The notes under the pieces: generated by a model
Database searches by the model: none
Seen by the model: only the letters and a program-made list of their open reading frames with translations
Told to the model about the DNA's origin: nothing
In this document: positions 12,049-26,432 of the stretch, piece by piece
Position numbering within the stretch: position 1 is the first letter of the stretch
How the letters are laid out: each line of letters begins with the position of its first letter
Program-made: the position numbers and the translations under genes
From: Excoecaria cochinchinensis
Lineage: Eukaryota; Streptophyta; Magnoliopsida; Malpighiales; Euphorbiaceae
Assembly (NCBI GenBank): GCA_947683425.1
Contig: CANTUQ010000004.1
Location: 3,510,001 to 3,574,000, forward strand
Reading direction: 5' to 3'
DNA: 64,000 bases

Positions 12049-13177
12049 TCTCCCACTCACACATGACGGAACACATTCCAGTCTTAATCTTCAGTTATAC
12101 TAGCAGATAGATAGTGTGACCAGCATACCTCGAGAGCACTAGTGCTATACACCTGTTAGGGATATATAGCGTCTCGAAAAATAAGATCCTCTTCTTCATG
12201 TATGCCTAACCCTAGATTGCCTTCTTACATTCACTGTTTTAACTCATGATCTCATAAAACAATTTTAGTGCTCACTATTATGTTTCTACTCGTAGAAACT
12301 ATAATAGGATAGCCAGTGAACCACGAAACCTTATAAAAGTGATCAAAATGCTATCTTCCCCTCTTACTGTATGCCATCCATCATGATTCAACTCACTTTT
12401 CTAGTTAGATACTCCAGGCCTAAACTTTTCCCGGTCCTCTTGGAAACTAACTAAGCTAGCCACATTGAACCATACTTCAGGGATAAGTTAAGGGTTCTGA
12501 GGGTCAAAATATAAATAGGGTCTCACAATAGGGAAAGTTGAGATCAGTAATATTATTAAATTCCCATCCCTGTGGTCACATAAGCACACACGGTATAAAA
12601 CATGTGTTATAGCGTTCTTTCCTTCCCTTAAAGGAGCATATGTCTCACATTTCAATAATGTGTACATCAAACACCATACAGAAGCGTAAGGTTGCGATGC
12701 ACCGAAGCACCCAACTTTAGTCCGATTACTTAAGGACTACTTCTGGCTTTTTAGACAGAACATGGTAGTTGCATATAACTTACCATCGGATTCCACACAA
12801 TCCTTATTTGGGATCTCAATCCAAAGCATACAAATTTATGTATGTCTTTATCTCACCCCTTAACAAGACTCATCTTATAATTTCTGCAAGATGGCACTTT
12901 TATTTTGAATAAGCTCTCGAGCATTCTCATATGTTCAAAAATCGCCTCATTTTAGTCTTTGCCAACTCATTGACAAAACTAAGGTAAACACCCTTGTGAG
13001 TGGGCTACTTCTCTGTCCGACATGCTCAATCCCATAATAATAGTAAATGTTTATAGATAAACATTCACACTTATGCATTACCAACAATAAACTTTAGTTA
13101 TTATTCGCAAATAATAACGTAAAGGGATTATATGAAATATAACATTACCAATTAAATTCTATGAAAACCTCGAGATC
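12049..13177 (-). other. Copia element 3' untranslated part
   Basis: Lies between the end of the RNase H region (beyond solo LTR C) and the 3' LTR. No recognisable protein is left; short minus-strand frames here look like chance. The junction to solo LTR C is marked by TAATG at 13178-13182. Confidence 0.6.
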
Positions 13178-13182
13178 TAATG

Positions 13183-16100
13183 TGTCACACCTCGAAAAGT
13201 ACCTTAGAAGGATTTGTGCAAATTGAGGATGAGTAGCGACCGAAGTCATGCAAGTTGAAGTGTTTGGTATGTCAGACGGATAATTTAAGATTTTAAGTGA
13301 AAGTTTTGATAATTGCGGCCAATAGTAAATTATGAATATCAATGTTTGAGGTTATAAGAGTTTAAGGATTAAAAAGATAATTTGACATAAGCATCTATTT
13401 GTGGGTTTTAATAGAGTGTACATGTATAGAGGGAAGTAGTGTATGTGTTAGTGGAGGTAACCTTGTGTGTGTTGTTATATATGGGTGTAGGGTGTGAATG
13501 GTCGAGTTCCACCAATTATGTGGTGATATGTGGCAAGGATTTAAAGAGGGGCATTTAAGGCAAGGAAAGAGAAAGGAAGAGCAGAATTTTTCCAAGCTCT
13601 CCCGTTCTCTCTTCCTCATGCCTCTTTCTCCTCCTTTTCTTCTTCCCACTTTGCTCCATCATGATTCTTCCTCTTTGGTTGTGATTCCTTGGTGGAAATT
13701 GATCATCATAAGTGAGATTGGTAAGTTTTATTTGGCTTTCTTCTCCTCTTTCTTCTCTTATTTGGATTTTGTTTGAGTGTGTTTTGATCTAGGGTTTTTA
13801 TTGTTTGTGTGAGTTTGATGAGGGTTTTGATTGGTAAAGATCTTGGATGGGTTTAGGAGCATGAAAGAGCAACCAAGAAAGCTAATAGGAGCAAAGGACT
13901 TAAAGGTTTTGGATTGTGTTTGAGAAATTATTGATTTTGTGCATTTTGTGATTTTTGCTCTTTGGATGAATTTCTGGAAAAATATGTTGTTCTTGATGTT
14001 CATAGTAGTTTAAATGTTATGGGTTTTGATTCAGATGTGATAAGAAGGCTTGATTGGGGTGTAATGAACTCAATTATGTTCTTGATTGAGATGAATGATG
14101 AATAGTGCTAATATTCTATTTGTGTAAATTGATGTTATTATTGGCATGATTTAATTGGAATTTGTGGCATAAATCTTGTATTATATGTTAGAAATGATGG
14201 TTTGGTTGCTAGAAATGAGGTAAGTGGAAGTTTGAATTGAGTGTGGGTGATTGGGTGTTGTGAAAGTGAGATTTTCTGCAGATTTCTCGTGTAAGGACTA
14301 AATTCACGACTCTGTCGCGAGCGCGACATTGTCGCGACCTCGCAACAAAGTTCGGTGATAGCAGCTCTCGTACGCGTTCGAGCTCTCTGCCGAGCAGAGC
14401 AGTGGAGCCTCTGTCGTGAGCACGACAGAGTGTTCAGCTGCCGAGCTGTTTTGGATGATCCTCAATCGCGAGCGTGATAGATCGGGCTGGTAGCTCACTG
14501 TCACGACCACGACAGTGAGTTATATTTGCTCCCCCGCGAGATAGCGACGACTGCCGTGGTCGTGACCTGGAGCAAGTTCGCCTCTGTCGCGAGCGCGACA
14601 GTGACCTATCCATGCCCTATTTTTTCAATTTTGCCTTCTCTTCTAAAATGAATTTCAAATGGTTTCTTCATGGATTTTTACCCCTGTATGCAATATAATA
14701 TGCTTATTTATATGGGCAATGTTATGATAATTATATTGTAATTGTTGAGACTAAAAATAGGCATGATATGTAATAACATAAATATGCTTAATATGTTCAT
14801 ATAAGATGTTTATACGTAAATGAATGCATGTGCCTAATTAAAATGAAAAAATGTTATGTGTATTGTGGAATGTGTATGTATGTGGAAATGAGATGAATCT
14901 AATAATAATCACATGAAATTTAGCCTGCGTTGGTCGAGTCGTGGATAAATAGGCATGCCGCCCTCTGTACTGAGACGAATCTATACCTATTTTGAACATT
15001 ATGAATTATGTTCATAATAAATATCTGAATCTATATATATTTTGAACATTATAAATATCTGAATTAACAGTATGAATTATGGTGCTAAGTCGTGGATAAG
15101 TTAAGTTAAATGAGACGAATCTATAGCGTTCTGTTAGCTGCAACCCTCTATACTGTTCTGGACCCTGATCTGGTCCCCGTTTGGTTCCTTGCAAACCTCT
15201 ATGTGTATGGATCTGGTATAAGATCCCCTCTGTAAAATGTTTTGAATGAGAAAATGTGATGTTGCTCTTCGATTCGTACCCGTAAGATACCGTCACTATT
15301 TACTCTCTTATCCACCCTTAGGACTTAGCAGGCAATTAATGAAAATAAAAGTATGTGATTGGATTGATAAATTATGTAATGATGTACAAAAGTTATGTGA
15401 AGAAACATTTGATGCAATTGTGATTAATGCCAATTGACTGGTGCTTTATGCACCCCTCTGTTCTGGAGCCGTTATGGACTCGAATGTGAAATTGTGTGGT
15501 ATCATCGGATACCTAAATGGTTTTGTATCTGAACCTAATGTCAGTTAATCGAAAAGAGGTACAGCAAACAATGTTGTACTAATAAGTATGCATGAATGAA
15601 TACTGTTTGCATAAAAATTCGTATGTGAGAGATGCCTGTTATTAATCTGTTCATGAGTTATGAGTATAATTGCCCATATAAAGTCGGTGTAAGAATTTTT
15701 GAAATGATTGATATGCTTATTTGCTATAGTTAAGTACTCAGTAAATGAACTCTATGAATATATCCGTTTATATGTTTAAATTGAGAATACAAGTATGTGT
15801 TGTGTTATCTACCTTCTGGATCTTAGCCTGGATAATTACTATAAGCATTTTGGTAAGGAATTCGTGTGCCTTGCTATTGATTTTAATAAATATGGTAAGT
15901 TATATATGTATTGATTGGTAAGTAAGAGATAATAAAGTATTAAGCATGATATAGATAAATTGGGTTTAGGAAATGGGTTAAGATTAAATTTGGAATATGT
16001 GTGTATAAGTTTCTGTAGAACTACGTGGTTCTGATTCCCGACCATAGGGATACGTAGGAAGCTTGGAATATTTATTTCGAGCCCGAACCAAATCTAAAAT

Positions 16101-16894
16101 CTAAATGTTTTGTCTAGCTTTGAATAGTAATGGTTTAAACAAATAGAATGTTCTAATGCAAGCACTGATACTTTGATCTGCATGATTTTGGAAATATTAG
16201 TAATAACGGGAATCGATATGACCTAATTGCTTCATTAGCAAATGTATCTTTGGTAACCAAGGAGGTATAACTATTCACATAGTTAATTAATTAAATAAAT
16301 CAAACCATGAGTAAGCATAATGTCATCGTAAATTGCTTAGGTAATAACATAAATTCTGGCTATGGTATGTAAACAAATGTATATAAGAAAACGTTTATGT
16401 TTGTATGAGAAGAAGAATATGAATTTATGATAGCCATAATCAGTGTACTTTATGTTGTGTATAAATATATATTGAATTACATGTGTTTGGCTCGGCAACC
16501 ACTGTGAGTGGCTGTCCATTATTTGTTTCGCCCGACTAAGCGTTATCGCTTAGCACGGTTGTTTGTCCGTGCAGGTTAGGAGATCAGAGTAGCGCAGCAG
16601 TCAGCCGAGTCTTTGGCCAACGAGTCTGTATAAGTTAAAGGAAGTTTTTATTAATTGTCGTTTTGTAATTAAGTTTATTTATGCATTTTTGTAATAAGTT
16701 GTAAGATTCCTTAGCGCAAATAATGGTATATTGATGATATAGGTTTAGGATGTGCATGTTTTGAGATGATGATTTCAGAAATTTTATTGTTCTGATTTCG
16801 GTATTGCCATGAATGTCCTTGTCTGGTAACACCTTCTGCTCACCGTAGCTCTTCACCCTGTGAAATGCTACGTGTGGAAGTTGGGGGTGTTACA
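13183..16894 (+). mobile_element. Solo LTR C (Tekay type, divergent family), TSD TAATG
   Basis: 3,712 bp from TGTCACACCTCG to GGGGGTGTTACA, flanked by perfect TAATG (13178-13182 and 16895-16899), inserted in the copia 3' region. It shows the same module order as the other Tekay LTRs: pyrimidine-rich leader with a donor-like GTAAGT near 13721, GTCGCG palindrome array (14309-14602), a diverged multi-hairpin domain (about 14925-15335) and the double hairpin (16536-16572). A block containing GTCGTGGATAA and GAGACGAATCTATA is partly duplicated at 14937-15125. Confidence 0.94.
14309..14602. repeat. GTCGCG-type palindrome array in solo LTR C
   Basis: Palindromes of the form TGTCGCGAGCGCGACA at 14312 and 14586, with degenerate copies between them in which CpG has become TpG or CpA (for example TGTCGTGAGCACGACAG). 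The decay pattern fits methylated-C deamination. Confidence 0.8.
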
Positions 16895-16899
16895 TAATG

Positions 16900-17362
16900 T
16901 GTCTCTCAAAACACATATGTCATTATAGGTTTACTCAATGGATCTGCATGCGTAGAAATGTACTATAAGTTTACTTCTCCTCGTGCAATAATATCTCTCG
17001 TATATTGATACTTAATATCGATATGCTTAGCTCCACTATAAGCTATCAACAACTGACTGTCACTATAGACTATCACTGATACCTCTGAGATAGTTACTCT
17101 TAAACGGCTCACAAACCATTTCAGCCAAACTGTCTCCTGTACTGCAGCTGAGGAAGTGACAAATTCAACTTCCACTACTGATAGGGCTACACAGGTTTAA
17201 TTCTTATTACTCCATGAGATGGCACTCTTGCCAAACAAGAATATGAAACCTGAATTGGATTTCCTCTCATCCACATCTCCTACCCAATCAATATCTCTAT
17301 ATTCTCTCAATGCAGATCATTTTATTGATAATAGACAGAATAGTCTGTCGTACCTTTAAGGT
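16900..17362 (-). pseudogene. Copia RT end and RNase H segment
   Basis: Minus-strand translation gives KGTTDYSVYYQ, then SGFIFLFGKSAISWSNKN, VEVEFVTSSAAVQETVWLKWF and GAKHIDIKYQYTRDII, the usual copia RNase H sequence order (the AEY/ETVWL and KHIDIKY blocks). Stops interrupt it. Its upstream side continues, beyond element D, in the RT segment 30871-31460; its downstream side is cut by solo LTR C. Confidence 0.9.
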
Positions 17363-17367
17363 ATATA

Positions 17368-19681
17368 TGTGATGCCCGTTCCCTAATGACAGACTAGCTC
17401 AGCTAATCTTAGTTAAAGAAGGCCGCACACACACAACAAAACACATGCTTAACCTGAATAATAAAATTTCATCACATACGATCTTAACTCATGCATCACA
17501 TGCCAACTACCTTAGTTGATACACCACTTCCACTCATAGGACATGCATACATATGAGGGGTAACATTCATAGTTATTAGATTATTACATGCCTTTACATA
17601 CCCGATACACATTTGGTTGTACAAAAGCTTATACAGAAATCCCAAAATATCAAACCCAAAACCTACACTTTCTACTTCCTACTGTTGACCGTACAAAATG
17701 CGGGGACGTCCTTCGATCACCTCTGGTCCGTACCTGCATGGATTAGAGTAAATCCATGCTAAGCGAAAACGCTTAGTGGGGAACTCATATATAGCAAATA
17801 ATTTATCACACATCGGAAACACCAAACATTACATGCTAGAAGTCATGCCAGAACAATTATTATTATAGCGAGTACCATTTCATGCATAGTATTATTCATT
17901 ACCATATTCAATCAAAAAGCATCAATCACTTATTCACATATCTACATCACATACTTTATTATATCACAATCACTTCTTTTTTTTTATTTAATTAGTCAGT
18001 TAGCCTGCAATTCAATGATGCGGATAACGGGTATCGCATTGGTACCACTCAGGTACAAGAATCTCATCGAGATTACACTTATGCATGGGTGCCCTCAGGT
18101 ACAAAAATATCATTCCACTTATAATAAAATCCAGCAAGGATTATTCACATTATTTTCGCATTGTGATTCCCATGGAATCAGACACATTAAACGCATGGGG
18201 CTACAGCACTTGACCCTATAGGCATGCCTAACTATCCACTACTTGACTCGCAGGCTTAAGTTGTTAAACATTTATTCATTGCACATTGAACAGATTTCGC
18301 ATCACATATGTTATTGTCCAACATCACATTCGCTTTAGCACATAGCTATTTTCCTCATTTACATACTCATAATGTCCTTCATTACAACCTAAAGCCTTAC
18401 CGTTAGAGAGTCCAAACACATTAGGGTTATATTGCCAAAACAGGGTTGGTCACGGTCACAATGAATATCATTGTCACAGTGACATGTTGAAGTTCAAAAC
18501 AGAATGCAAACTGGGGGCAGGTCACGGTCACAATCAATTTCATTGTCACCGTGACATGTTCCCAACTCTCGGCAGAATGCAACTTGAGGGTATGTCACGG
18601 TCACAATGAATTTCATTTTCACCGTGACATATTCTCACTTTGGAAAACAGAATGCTCTCTTAAGTATCTCACGGTCACAATGAATTCCATTGTCACCGTG
18701 ACATACAAAAATCCAGTAGGCAGAATTGAACTCAAGCATATCTCACTCTCGCTTTTGGCAATCAACCCAAAACACCAACCACATAGACAAATAGCACATA
18801 CCTGTTTTCCCTTCTTGTTTCGACATTCAATAATAACACAAATCATAATTATTCTCAAGCACTTTATCATAAAGCATATTACCACTACAATCATTTAATC
18901 TAGCATCACATAACTCATGCTCAAACCTCAATTTCACATACACATACAATTCAATTCAAATCTCTATTCAACCCACACAAATCACACAATTACACAATTA
19001 AGGTTTGTTCCCAAACCTTATCGCCTTAGCTCCTAATCTCGACGGACGCTCGGCTCTCCGATTACAGCTTTTCCCTTATCTCTCTTCACTTCTTCAGCTA
19101 GCAAAGCAGTTCAAATCCAGAATTGAACACAATCCATCAATTCTCATTCCAATACCAATTCAAAACAAAGAAGAAGAGTAGAAGATGAGAATATGCATGC
19201 ACAACCTCTTACCTTTAAGTTTGCCCTTAATTCTCACTTCAATACTACAAGCACACACATCCACTTACCAACTCTCCTCTTCACTCATGGAAAGAAGAAG
19301 AAAGAACATATTCAAAGTACAGAAAAAAGAGAGAGAGAAAAAATGAACCACACTCACCTCTCAAGCCCCTAAATATTTGCATGCATAAGTGGAGGTGGCA
19401 TCCTCACAATGAGCCACACGGAACCCACTTCAGAAAATCTGCCTCAGCCAACTATTTTCTTACCTTATTTTATTCTTAATTAACCCTCCATTAAACTAAT
19501 TAATCAGCCTTAAACTCATGCTTATTACAACCATATATAATTACCATTTAATCCCTTAACCATTCTTTTTTCTTTCAATTATGTCCTACCTTTATTTCAA
19601 TCTAGTCCAAAACTCACATTCAATTCTCACACACATGCCAATTTAAGTTAATTCTTTTAGGGTACAAATCCGGCCATGACA
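17368..19681 (-). repeat. Element D 3' LTR
   Basis: 2,314 bp. Contains, in minus orientation, the multi-hairpin domain (18002-18256), four long imperfect palindromes (18446-18707) and the double hairpin (17736-17776). Confidence 0.95.
18446..18707. repeat. Long-palindrome array in element D 3' LTR
   Basis: Four copies, about 68-78 bases apart, of an imperfect palindrome of about 36 bp: arm GTCACGGTCACAATGAA, centre, arm TTCATTGTCACCGTGAC. Unlike the GTCGCG arrays, each unit is one long stem. The 5' LTR has the matching set at 29630-29891. Confidence 0.9.
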
Positions 19682-19693
19682 ACTCTCCCCTCC

Positions 19694-22600
19694 TTAGAGA
19701 ATTTCGTCCTCGAAATTCATACCTGAGTGAAACAGCTGTGGATGTTGCTCTTGCATAGCTGCTTCTGGTTCCCAAGTTGCTTCCTCAACACCATGATGTT
19801 GCCATAGTACTTTTACAAGTGGTATTTGCTTGCTTCGAAGTTGCCTCACTTCTCTTGCTAAAATCTCTTTCGGTTTCTAATCATAAGTGAAATCTGATTG
19901 CACTTCTACTTCTTGTACAGGTAGCACATAGGAATCATCTGACCTATATCTTCTTAACATGTATACATGGAATACATCATGCAGCTTAGCCAAAGCCGGG
20001 GGCAAAGCCAACCGATAAGCTACTGAACCTACTCTTTCAAGCACTTCGTATGGCCCGATGAACCTCGGACTCAGTTTTCCTTTCTTACCGAATCTTAGCA
20101 CCTTCCTCCAAGGAGACACTTTCAGAAATACTTTATCGCCCACACTGAACTCAATGTCCCTTCTCTTCAAATCAGCATACGACTTCTGCCTGTCACTTGC
20201 TGCTTTCAATCTTTGCTGTATAATCTTAGCTTTCTCTTATGTATCTCTCACTAGTTCGGGTCCAATGATTTTGCTTTCATTCAATTCTGTCCAGCAAACC
20301 GGTGAACGACATTTCCTTCCGTAGAAGACTTCATACGGTGCCATACCAATACTAGTCTGATAACTGTTGTTATAAGTAAATTCCATAAGTGGAAGATACT
20401 TATCCCAACTCTTAGAGAAATCCAAAACACATGCTCGCATCAAATCTTCCAAAACCTGAATAATTCTTTCTGATTGTAAATCAGTTTGCGGATGGAAAGC
20501 AGTACTGAAGTTCAATTTCGTACCCAAAGCCGCTTGTAAGCTCTTCCAAAACTTAGAAGTGAATCTGGGATCCCTATCAGAAACAATAAACAAGGGTATC
20601 CCATGCAATCGGACAATTTCTCTTACATACAACTCAGCCAACTTTTCCATAGAATAATCCATCCGAACTGGTTTAAATGAGCCGATTTCGAAAATTTGTC
20701 CACAATAACCCATACTGCATCCTGCTGTCTTGAGGTCAGAGGCAATCCAGATACAAAATCCATCGTAATATTATCCCATTTCCATTATGGAATAGGGAGT
20801 GGATGCAACATCCCCTGAGGCACTTGATGCTCCGCTTTAACTTGTTGACAGACAAGGCACTTGGACACATATTCCACTGCATCCTTCTTCATTCCAGGCC
20901 ACCAGTACAACTGTTTCATATCTTGATACATCTTGTGTCCACCTGGATGCATAGTGAAAATTCTTTTACGAGCCTCATGCATCAATCTCTTCTTTAATTC
21001 CTTATCATTTGCCACACACATTCTATCCTTGTACAGCAGTACTCCATCTTCATTCACTGAATAGTCAGTCTTATCCATATCACTGACTGACTGTAGAATT
21101 TGTTGCAACCTCGTATCATTTCTCTGAGCAGCTATTAACTCGTCTTTCAAGACCGGTCTTGCTTTCAACTGTGCCAATAAAGCTCTGTCTGCAGAAAACC
21201 TCCACTTAATCTGCTTTAACTGTAATGCTGAAATTGACTTCCTGCTCAAAGCATCCGCCACTACATTAGCTTTTCCCGGATGATAATCCACAATACAATC
21301 ATAGTCCTTAAACAACTCGAGCCATCTTCGCTGTCTCAGATTCAATTCCTTCTATGTAAGCAGATATTTCAAACTCTTGTGATCGGTGTAAATTCTACAC
21401 TTCTCACCATACAAGTAATGTCGCCAAATCTTTAAAGCAAACACTACTGCTGCCAATTCCAAATCATGAGTCGGATAATTTTGTTCGTGCGGTTTCAGTT
21501 GCCTTGACGCATACGCTATCACCTTTCCATCTTGCATCAATACACAACCCAACCCGACACCTGAAGCATCGGTGTACAACACATACTCTTTACCAGTCAT
21601 AGGCTGTGTAAGAATCGGTACTTCTACTAACATCTTCCTCAACTGATCGAAACTCGCTTGACATCTTTCAGACCACTCATATTTCACTCCTTTTTGTAAC
21701 AATTTTATCAACAGTGAAGCTATTACTGAAAATCCTTTCACAAACCTTCTGTAGTATCCAGCCAACCCTAAGAAACTGCGAACCTCCAGCACATTCTTAG
21801 GCGGTTTCCAATTCATGATTGCTTCTATCTTAGTTGGATCTACTTTAATCCCTTCAGATGAGATCACATGACCCAGAAATGACACCTCTTTGAGCCAGAA
21901 CTCACACTTACTTAGTTTGGCATACAGCTGATGCTCCCGCAGTGTCCGAAGCACAACTCTCAAATGCTGTTCATGTTCCTTCTCATCCCTTGAATAAACC
22001 AGGATATCGTCTATGAATACTACCACAAATTGATCCAGATACGGTCTGAATACCCGATTAATTAAATCCATAAATGCAGCTGGCGCATTGGTTAACCCGA
22101 ATGGCATCACTAGGAATTCATAATGCCCATACCGAGTTCTAAATGCAGTCTTAGGTATATCTTCTTTCTTCACTTGCAACTGATAATACCCCGAACGCAA
22201 ATCAATTTTTGAGAATACACCTGCTCCTCTTAACTGATCAAACAAGTCTTCAATCCGAGGTAAAGGGTATCGATTCTTTACTGTCACTTTATTCAACTGC
22301 CGATAATCAATGCAAATTCTCATTGTACCATCTTTCTTCTTGACAAATAGCACTGGAGCTCCCCAAGGTGAAACACTAGGTCTAATAAAACCCCTGTTCA
22401 GCAATTCTTGCAACTGCTCTTTCAATTCCTTCAACTCAGATGGAGCCATTATGTACGGTGCCCTAGATACAGGTGCTGTTCCTGGCATCACATCAATCGA
22501 TAACTCAACCTCTCTTATTGGTGGTATACCGCTCAATTCTTCAGGAAACACATCAGGAAACTCTCTAACTACTGGTATCTCTTGCATCTTCACATGTTCT

Positions 22601-23984
22601 CTCTTACTGTCTAACACCAAAGCTAGATAAACTTCACATCCTTTCCTCATACACCGACAGGCTTGCATAGCAGATATCACATTTACAAGAGGATTAGTGC
22701 ACACTCCTCTCACTGTCACTCTGTTCCCCTCACCATCAGAGACTATAACCATCTTCTTCTTACACTTAACATCCGCATCATACTTAGTTAACCAATCCAT
22801 ACCCAAAATCAAATCAAACTCATCAAACGGTAGTTCAGTCAAATCAGCTGGAAACACACTACCTTGAACTTCTAATGCACAGTTTCTATACACTCTGTTC
22901 ACATTAACATTACCTCCCAAAGGGCTAGACACACATATATCATATTTTAAACATTCAACTTTAGGCATCTTTTCGCATATCTTTTTATCACACACATATG
23001 AATGAGTTGAGCCAGGATCAATAAGTGCAAACATTTCCCCACCATAGAGTAGAATAGTACCTGCTATCACCTCAGGCGCATCCTGATCCTCTCGTGCCCT
23101 CATTGCATAAGCCCGCACTGGTGCCCCGTTAGGCCTATCCACAATCTCAGAATCAACTGCACCCCTGGACTGGTTACCTCTGCCACGTCCTCTTCCTCTT
23201 CCTCTACTAACAGAAGGTGAATTTGAACCACCCCTACTCTGCAATTGCTGATTCCCTGCCGTTTCATAGGCGTTGGGACAGTTGGCAAGGAAATGCTCAG
23301 TGCTTCCATATCTAAAACAAGCACCCGTCACTCTCTAGCATTCACCTCGATGCCTCTTACCACAGTGAGGACACTCATGTACCACACCTTTGTTACTAGA
23401 TGTTCCTTTCCCAGCGTTGGATGCAGAGGAAGCGCCACGCTTCTTACCTCTCGCTGCAGAACTGAACCCTGATTCCGCAGGTGGTGCCATATGAGAATCT
23501 CTGGATCTTTTCCTCGCCTGGGAGCCACCTCTACTTGCATTCTTCCTTTGTCTCCATTCTCTTTGAGCTCCCAAAGTCCTTTCAGCTCTCAAAGCTGCCT
23601 GAACAATTCGATAATAACTTACATTCTGCTCTATTGTTAGAGAAATCAGCAACGCTTTAATTTCCTCAATCAACCCTTCCTCAAATTGTTGACATCGTAA
23701 CACATCGGTCAAAACACCTTTTGGCGCATACTTGCTTAGACGATAAAATTCCGCTTTATACTTCGCCACCGTCATGGTTCTCTGTCTCAAACTCAGAAAT
23801 TTCTTCCAGTTTGCCTCTCGATATGCCTTAGTAATATACTTGTTCTTGAACTCCTTTTCAAAGAACTCCCAGTTTAGTGGTTCAGGAAGCATCGGATTCT
23901 GCAGGACCAGCTTCCACCAATCATATGCAGGACCTTGGAGTAGTGACTCCACACATTCAACCCACTGGTCTAGAGGACACCGTA
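19694..23984 (-). pseudogene. Element D gag-pol (most of gag, protease, RT, RNase H, integrase, chromodomain), decayed
   Basis: Continues gag from 28139 beyond solo LTR J. Order: gag core (WVECVESLLQGPAYDWW), two Cys/His knuckles (HECPHCGKRHRGEC and CFRYGSTEHFLANC), aspartic protease (ALIDPGSTHSY), RT (FVVVFIDDILVYS), RNase H (LYTDASGVGLG), integrase with a Cys/His zinc region and catalytic core (SDRDPRFTSKFW), GPY/F (FIGPYEVL) and a chromodomain-like tail. The frame is kept over more than 4 kb but stops occur at 23335, 21352, 20785, 20237 and 19877 (left coordinates), mostly explainable by single C-to-T or G-to-A changes. A 1-base deletion lies near 20680. It ends with a TAA at 19694 just before the polypurine tract. 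The family is Tekay-like and related to, but distinct from, F. Confidence 0.95.
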
Positions 23985-25137
23985 TGTCACACCTCAAAAT
24001 AGCCCTGGTCGGAATGTGTATGCTAAGTCGGGAATGCAAGGGTATTTCAGTAAGTTGTGCATGAGGAATTTGGATAATAAGGACTTAATGGTAAATAATT
24101 AATTAAGTATGTTAAGAAGAGAAATGTTAGAGTGTGCATGTGGTATACGATTGTAGGGTGTTTTGGTTGTGGCATTTATCTAGTGAAGTGTGAGTTTGGT
24201 ACCTTGGCGTGAGGTATTTATTTAAGGAAAGGATTGGGTGCATGTGAGTGTATGGTGCTTTGGTTTGGAAAAGTCTAAGTGGGTTTTGTGGTCCAATTGG
24301 GAGCTGCCATGTGGGCTTGTTAGGTGGGCATTGAATGAAGAAAAAGAAGAAGTAAGAGGAAGAGAGAGGGAACACAGATTGTTGGCTTTCCCGTCCCCTC
24401 CTCTCACGCCTCCTTTCTCCTTCTCTTCTCCTTTCTCTGCTTTTCCTTTCGTTCTCTTTGGCTTGGAGTTGTGCTTTGCTTGAAGTGGTAAGTTGGGGTT
24501 TAGGGTTCCTGCATGCTGTTCTTCTTCTTCTTCTTCTTCTTCTACTGGTTTTACCTCAGTTAGGGTTTGAACTAAGGATTTTGTGGGTTTCTTATTTGTG
24601 CAAGCTTTGGGTTGCAAGAAGAAGCTTAAGGACAAGTAGAGGATTGAGGATTGAAGCTTAAAGTGTGATTTTTGGATCTTCAATTTTAGGTTTGGGAGCT
24701 TTGATTCCTGCATTTGAACTTCTGAGATGTTTTGCCCTAATTCTCACTTAGGTTGTAAATGTGTTTGCATTGTTTAATCTCTGGAACTTTTTGTGTTTTG
24801 GCATGTGTATATGCATGATTTATGTGGGTAGATGTGTTAGTAATGCATGATAAGGATTGAATTGAAGGTACTGAGTTTGGGATTTGAACTTAGCGTAACT
24901 TTTAGGGTTCATGTTCTTGAGGGAATTGAATGTGTTTATGCATGATTTTGGTTGTTTTTCTTGTTGAATTAAGTTGGTTTTACTGTATTTTTGATGTATG
25001 GAAGATCGATTGGAAGGTAAGATGAGATTGGTAGTGTTTTGAATCAAATTAAAACTGATTTTGTCGAGTTCTTTGAATTCTGGGCATGCTGGGAACGGGA
25101 AATCGCGATTCTGGTGGAATTTCCGTTTCCAGTACAT

Positions 25138-25556
25138 GTGTGTCGTGACTGCCCTGAGAGAGGCAAGTCACGAGTCGTGACTCCCAGTCACGACACGTGA
25201 CTCTGTCTCCCAGTCACGACGCGTGACTTTTCCGCGGGCTGGAAGCAGTCGCAGGGCGTGACTCCCAGTCACGACGCGTGACTGCCCTGTGAGAGGCAAG
25301 TCACGAGTCGTGACTCCCAGTCACGACATGCGACTCTGTCTCCCAGTCATGACGCGTGACTTTTCGGCGGGCTAGAAGCAGTTGCGGGCTGTGACACCCA
25401 GTCACGACGCGTGACTGCCATGTGAGAGGCAAGTCACGACTCGTGACTTAGAGTCACGACTCGTGACTCCCCCTATGAGGCATGTCACGAGGCGTGACAT
25501 AGAGTCACGACTCGTGACCCTCCTTTGAGGCCAGTCACGAGTCGTGACATGGCTTG
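25138..25556. repeat. GTCACG-type palindrome array in solo LTR J
   Basis: More than fifteen units such as AGTCACGACTCGTGACT and CAGTCACGACGCGTGACTG. Part of the array is a higher-order duplication: a block with CTGTCTCCCAGTCACGACGC, a GCGGGCTGGAAGCAGT spacer and TGAGAGGCAAGTCACGAGTC appears twice, about 125 bases apart (25200s and 25330s). Confidence 0.88.
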
Positions 25557-26432
25557 TGACCGACCCCCTTCAGCCCCATTTTTCCGAATTAGCCCAGTTT
25601 CAACCAAAATGAATTTCCTATTTCTTCTGTATGGACTTATACTGCTGTATGATTCATGTCATACTTTTATATGCTCTTATATGGCCTTTTATGTTTTGCC
25701 TTGTTCCCCAAGTGACTAGTTGTCTTATAAAATGACTTTCAAATGCTTTTATGGCTTTTTCCCCTACTGTGTGCTATATTACTTTGCTTATATGAATGGT
25801 TATTCTCATTTATTTGTGAGTAACAATATGTTATGCATATCCTTGATCAGATCCTCTTCTAAAAATAATCTGCCATGCTTAAGAGTTTATTGTATCATTC
25901 CACGACTAAGATTATGTGTTATTAATCATTGGCATAATATGATTCCACATGTGTTCCTGACATGCTTTAGTAAATTGAGTAGTGCTAAAATGTGATCGAT
26001 TGAACTATTGCATGCTTCAGGATATGAATTGTATGAGGTATAATTGATAGTATGCTATGCCAAATTTATTTGAGTAATATGGTTGATGTCTGAATGCATT
26101 ATTATGCTTTAGCTTTTGAACTCAATGTGTTATGCTTAAATGTAATTTTGGATTATGCATGATTTATACTTAGTTATCCTCCCCTAATGCATGATTAGGA
26201 TTTTGTATTGATAATCATTGGCATGGTAGTGCTTCCATACCTGATTCTTGGCTTGCTTTAGAACATTGTTTAATGTTAAAGTGTGTTGACTGTATTATGT
26301 TTTGCAATAGGAATTGTATGATATATAACCGACTTTATGAGCATATTTTTGTGTCTATCGTACTCTGGTTTATGCATGATGTATATATATTTATGCGTTA
26401 TGCGATTCAAAACGTGAATTGTTTTATGCATG

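Noticed and set aside
18551..18898. 115-residue frame in D's LTR, repeated at 29735-30082
   Set aside because: It crosses the long palindromes and is preserved only because the two LTRs are copies; no coding signature.
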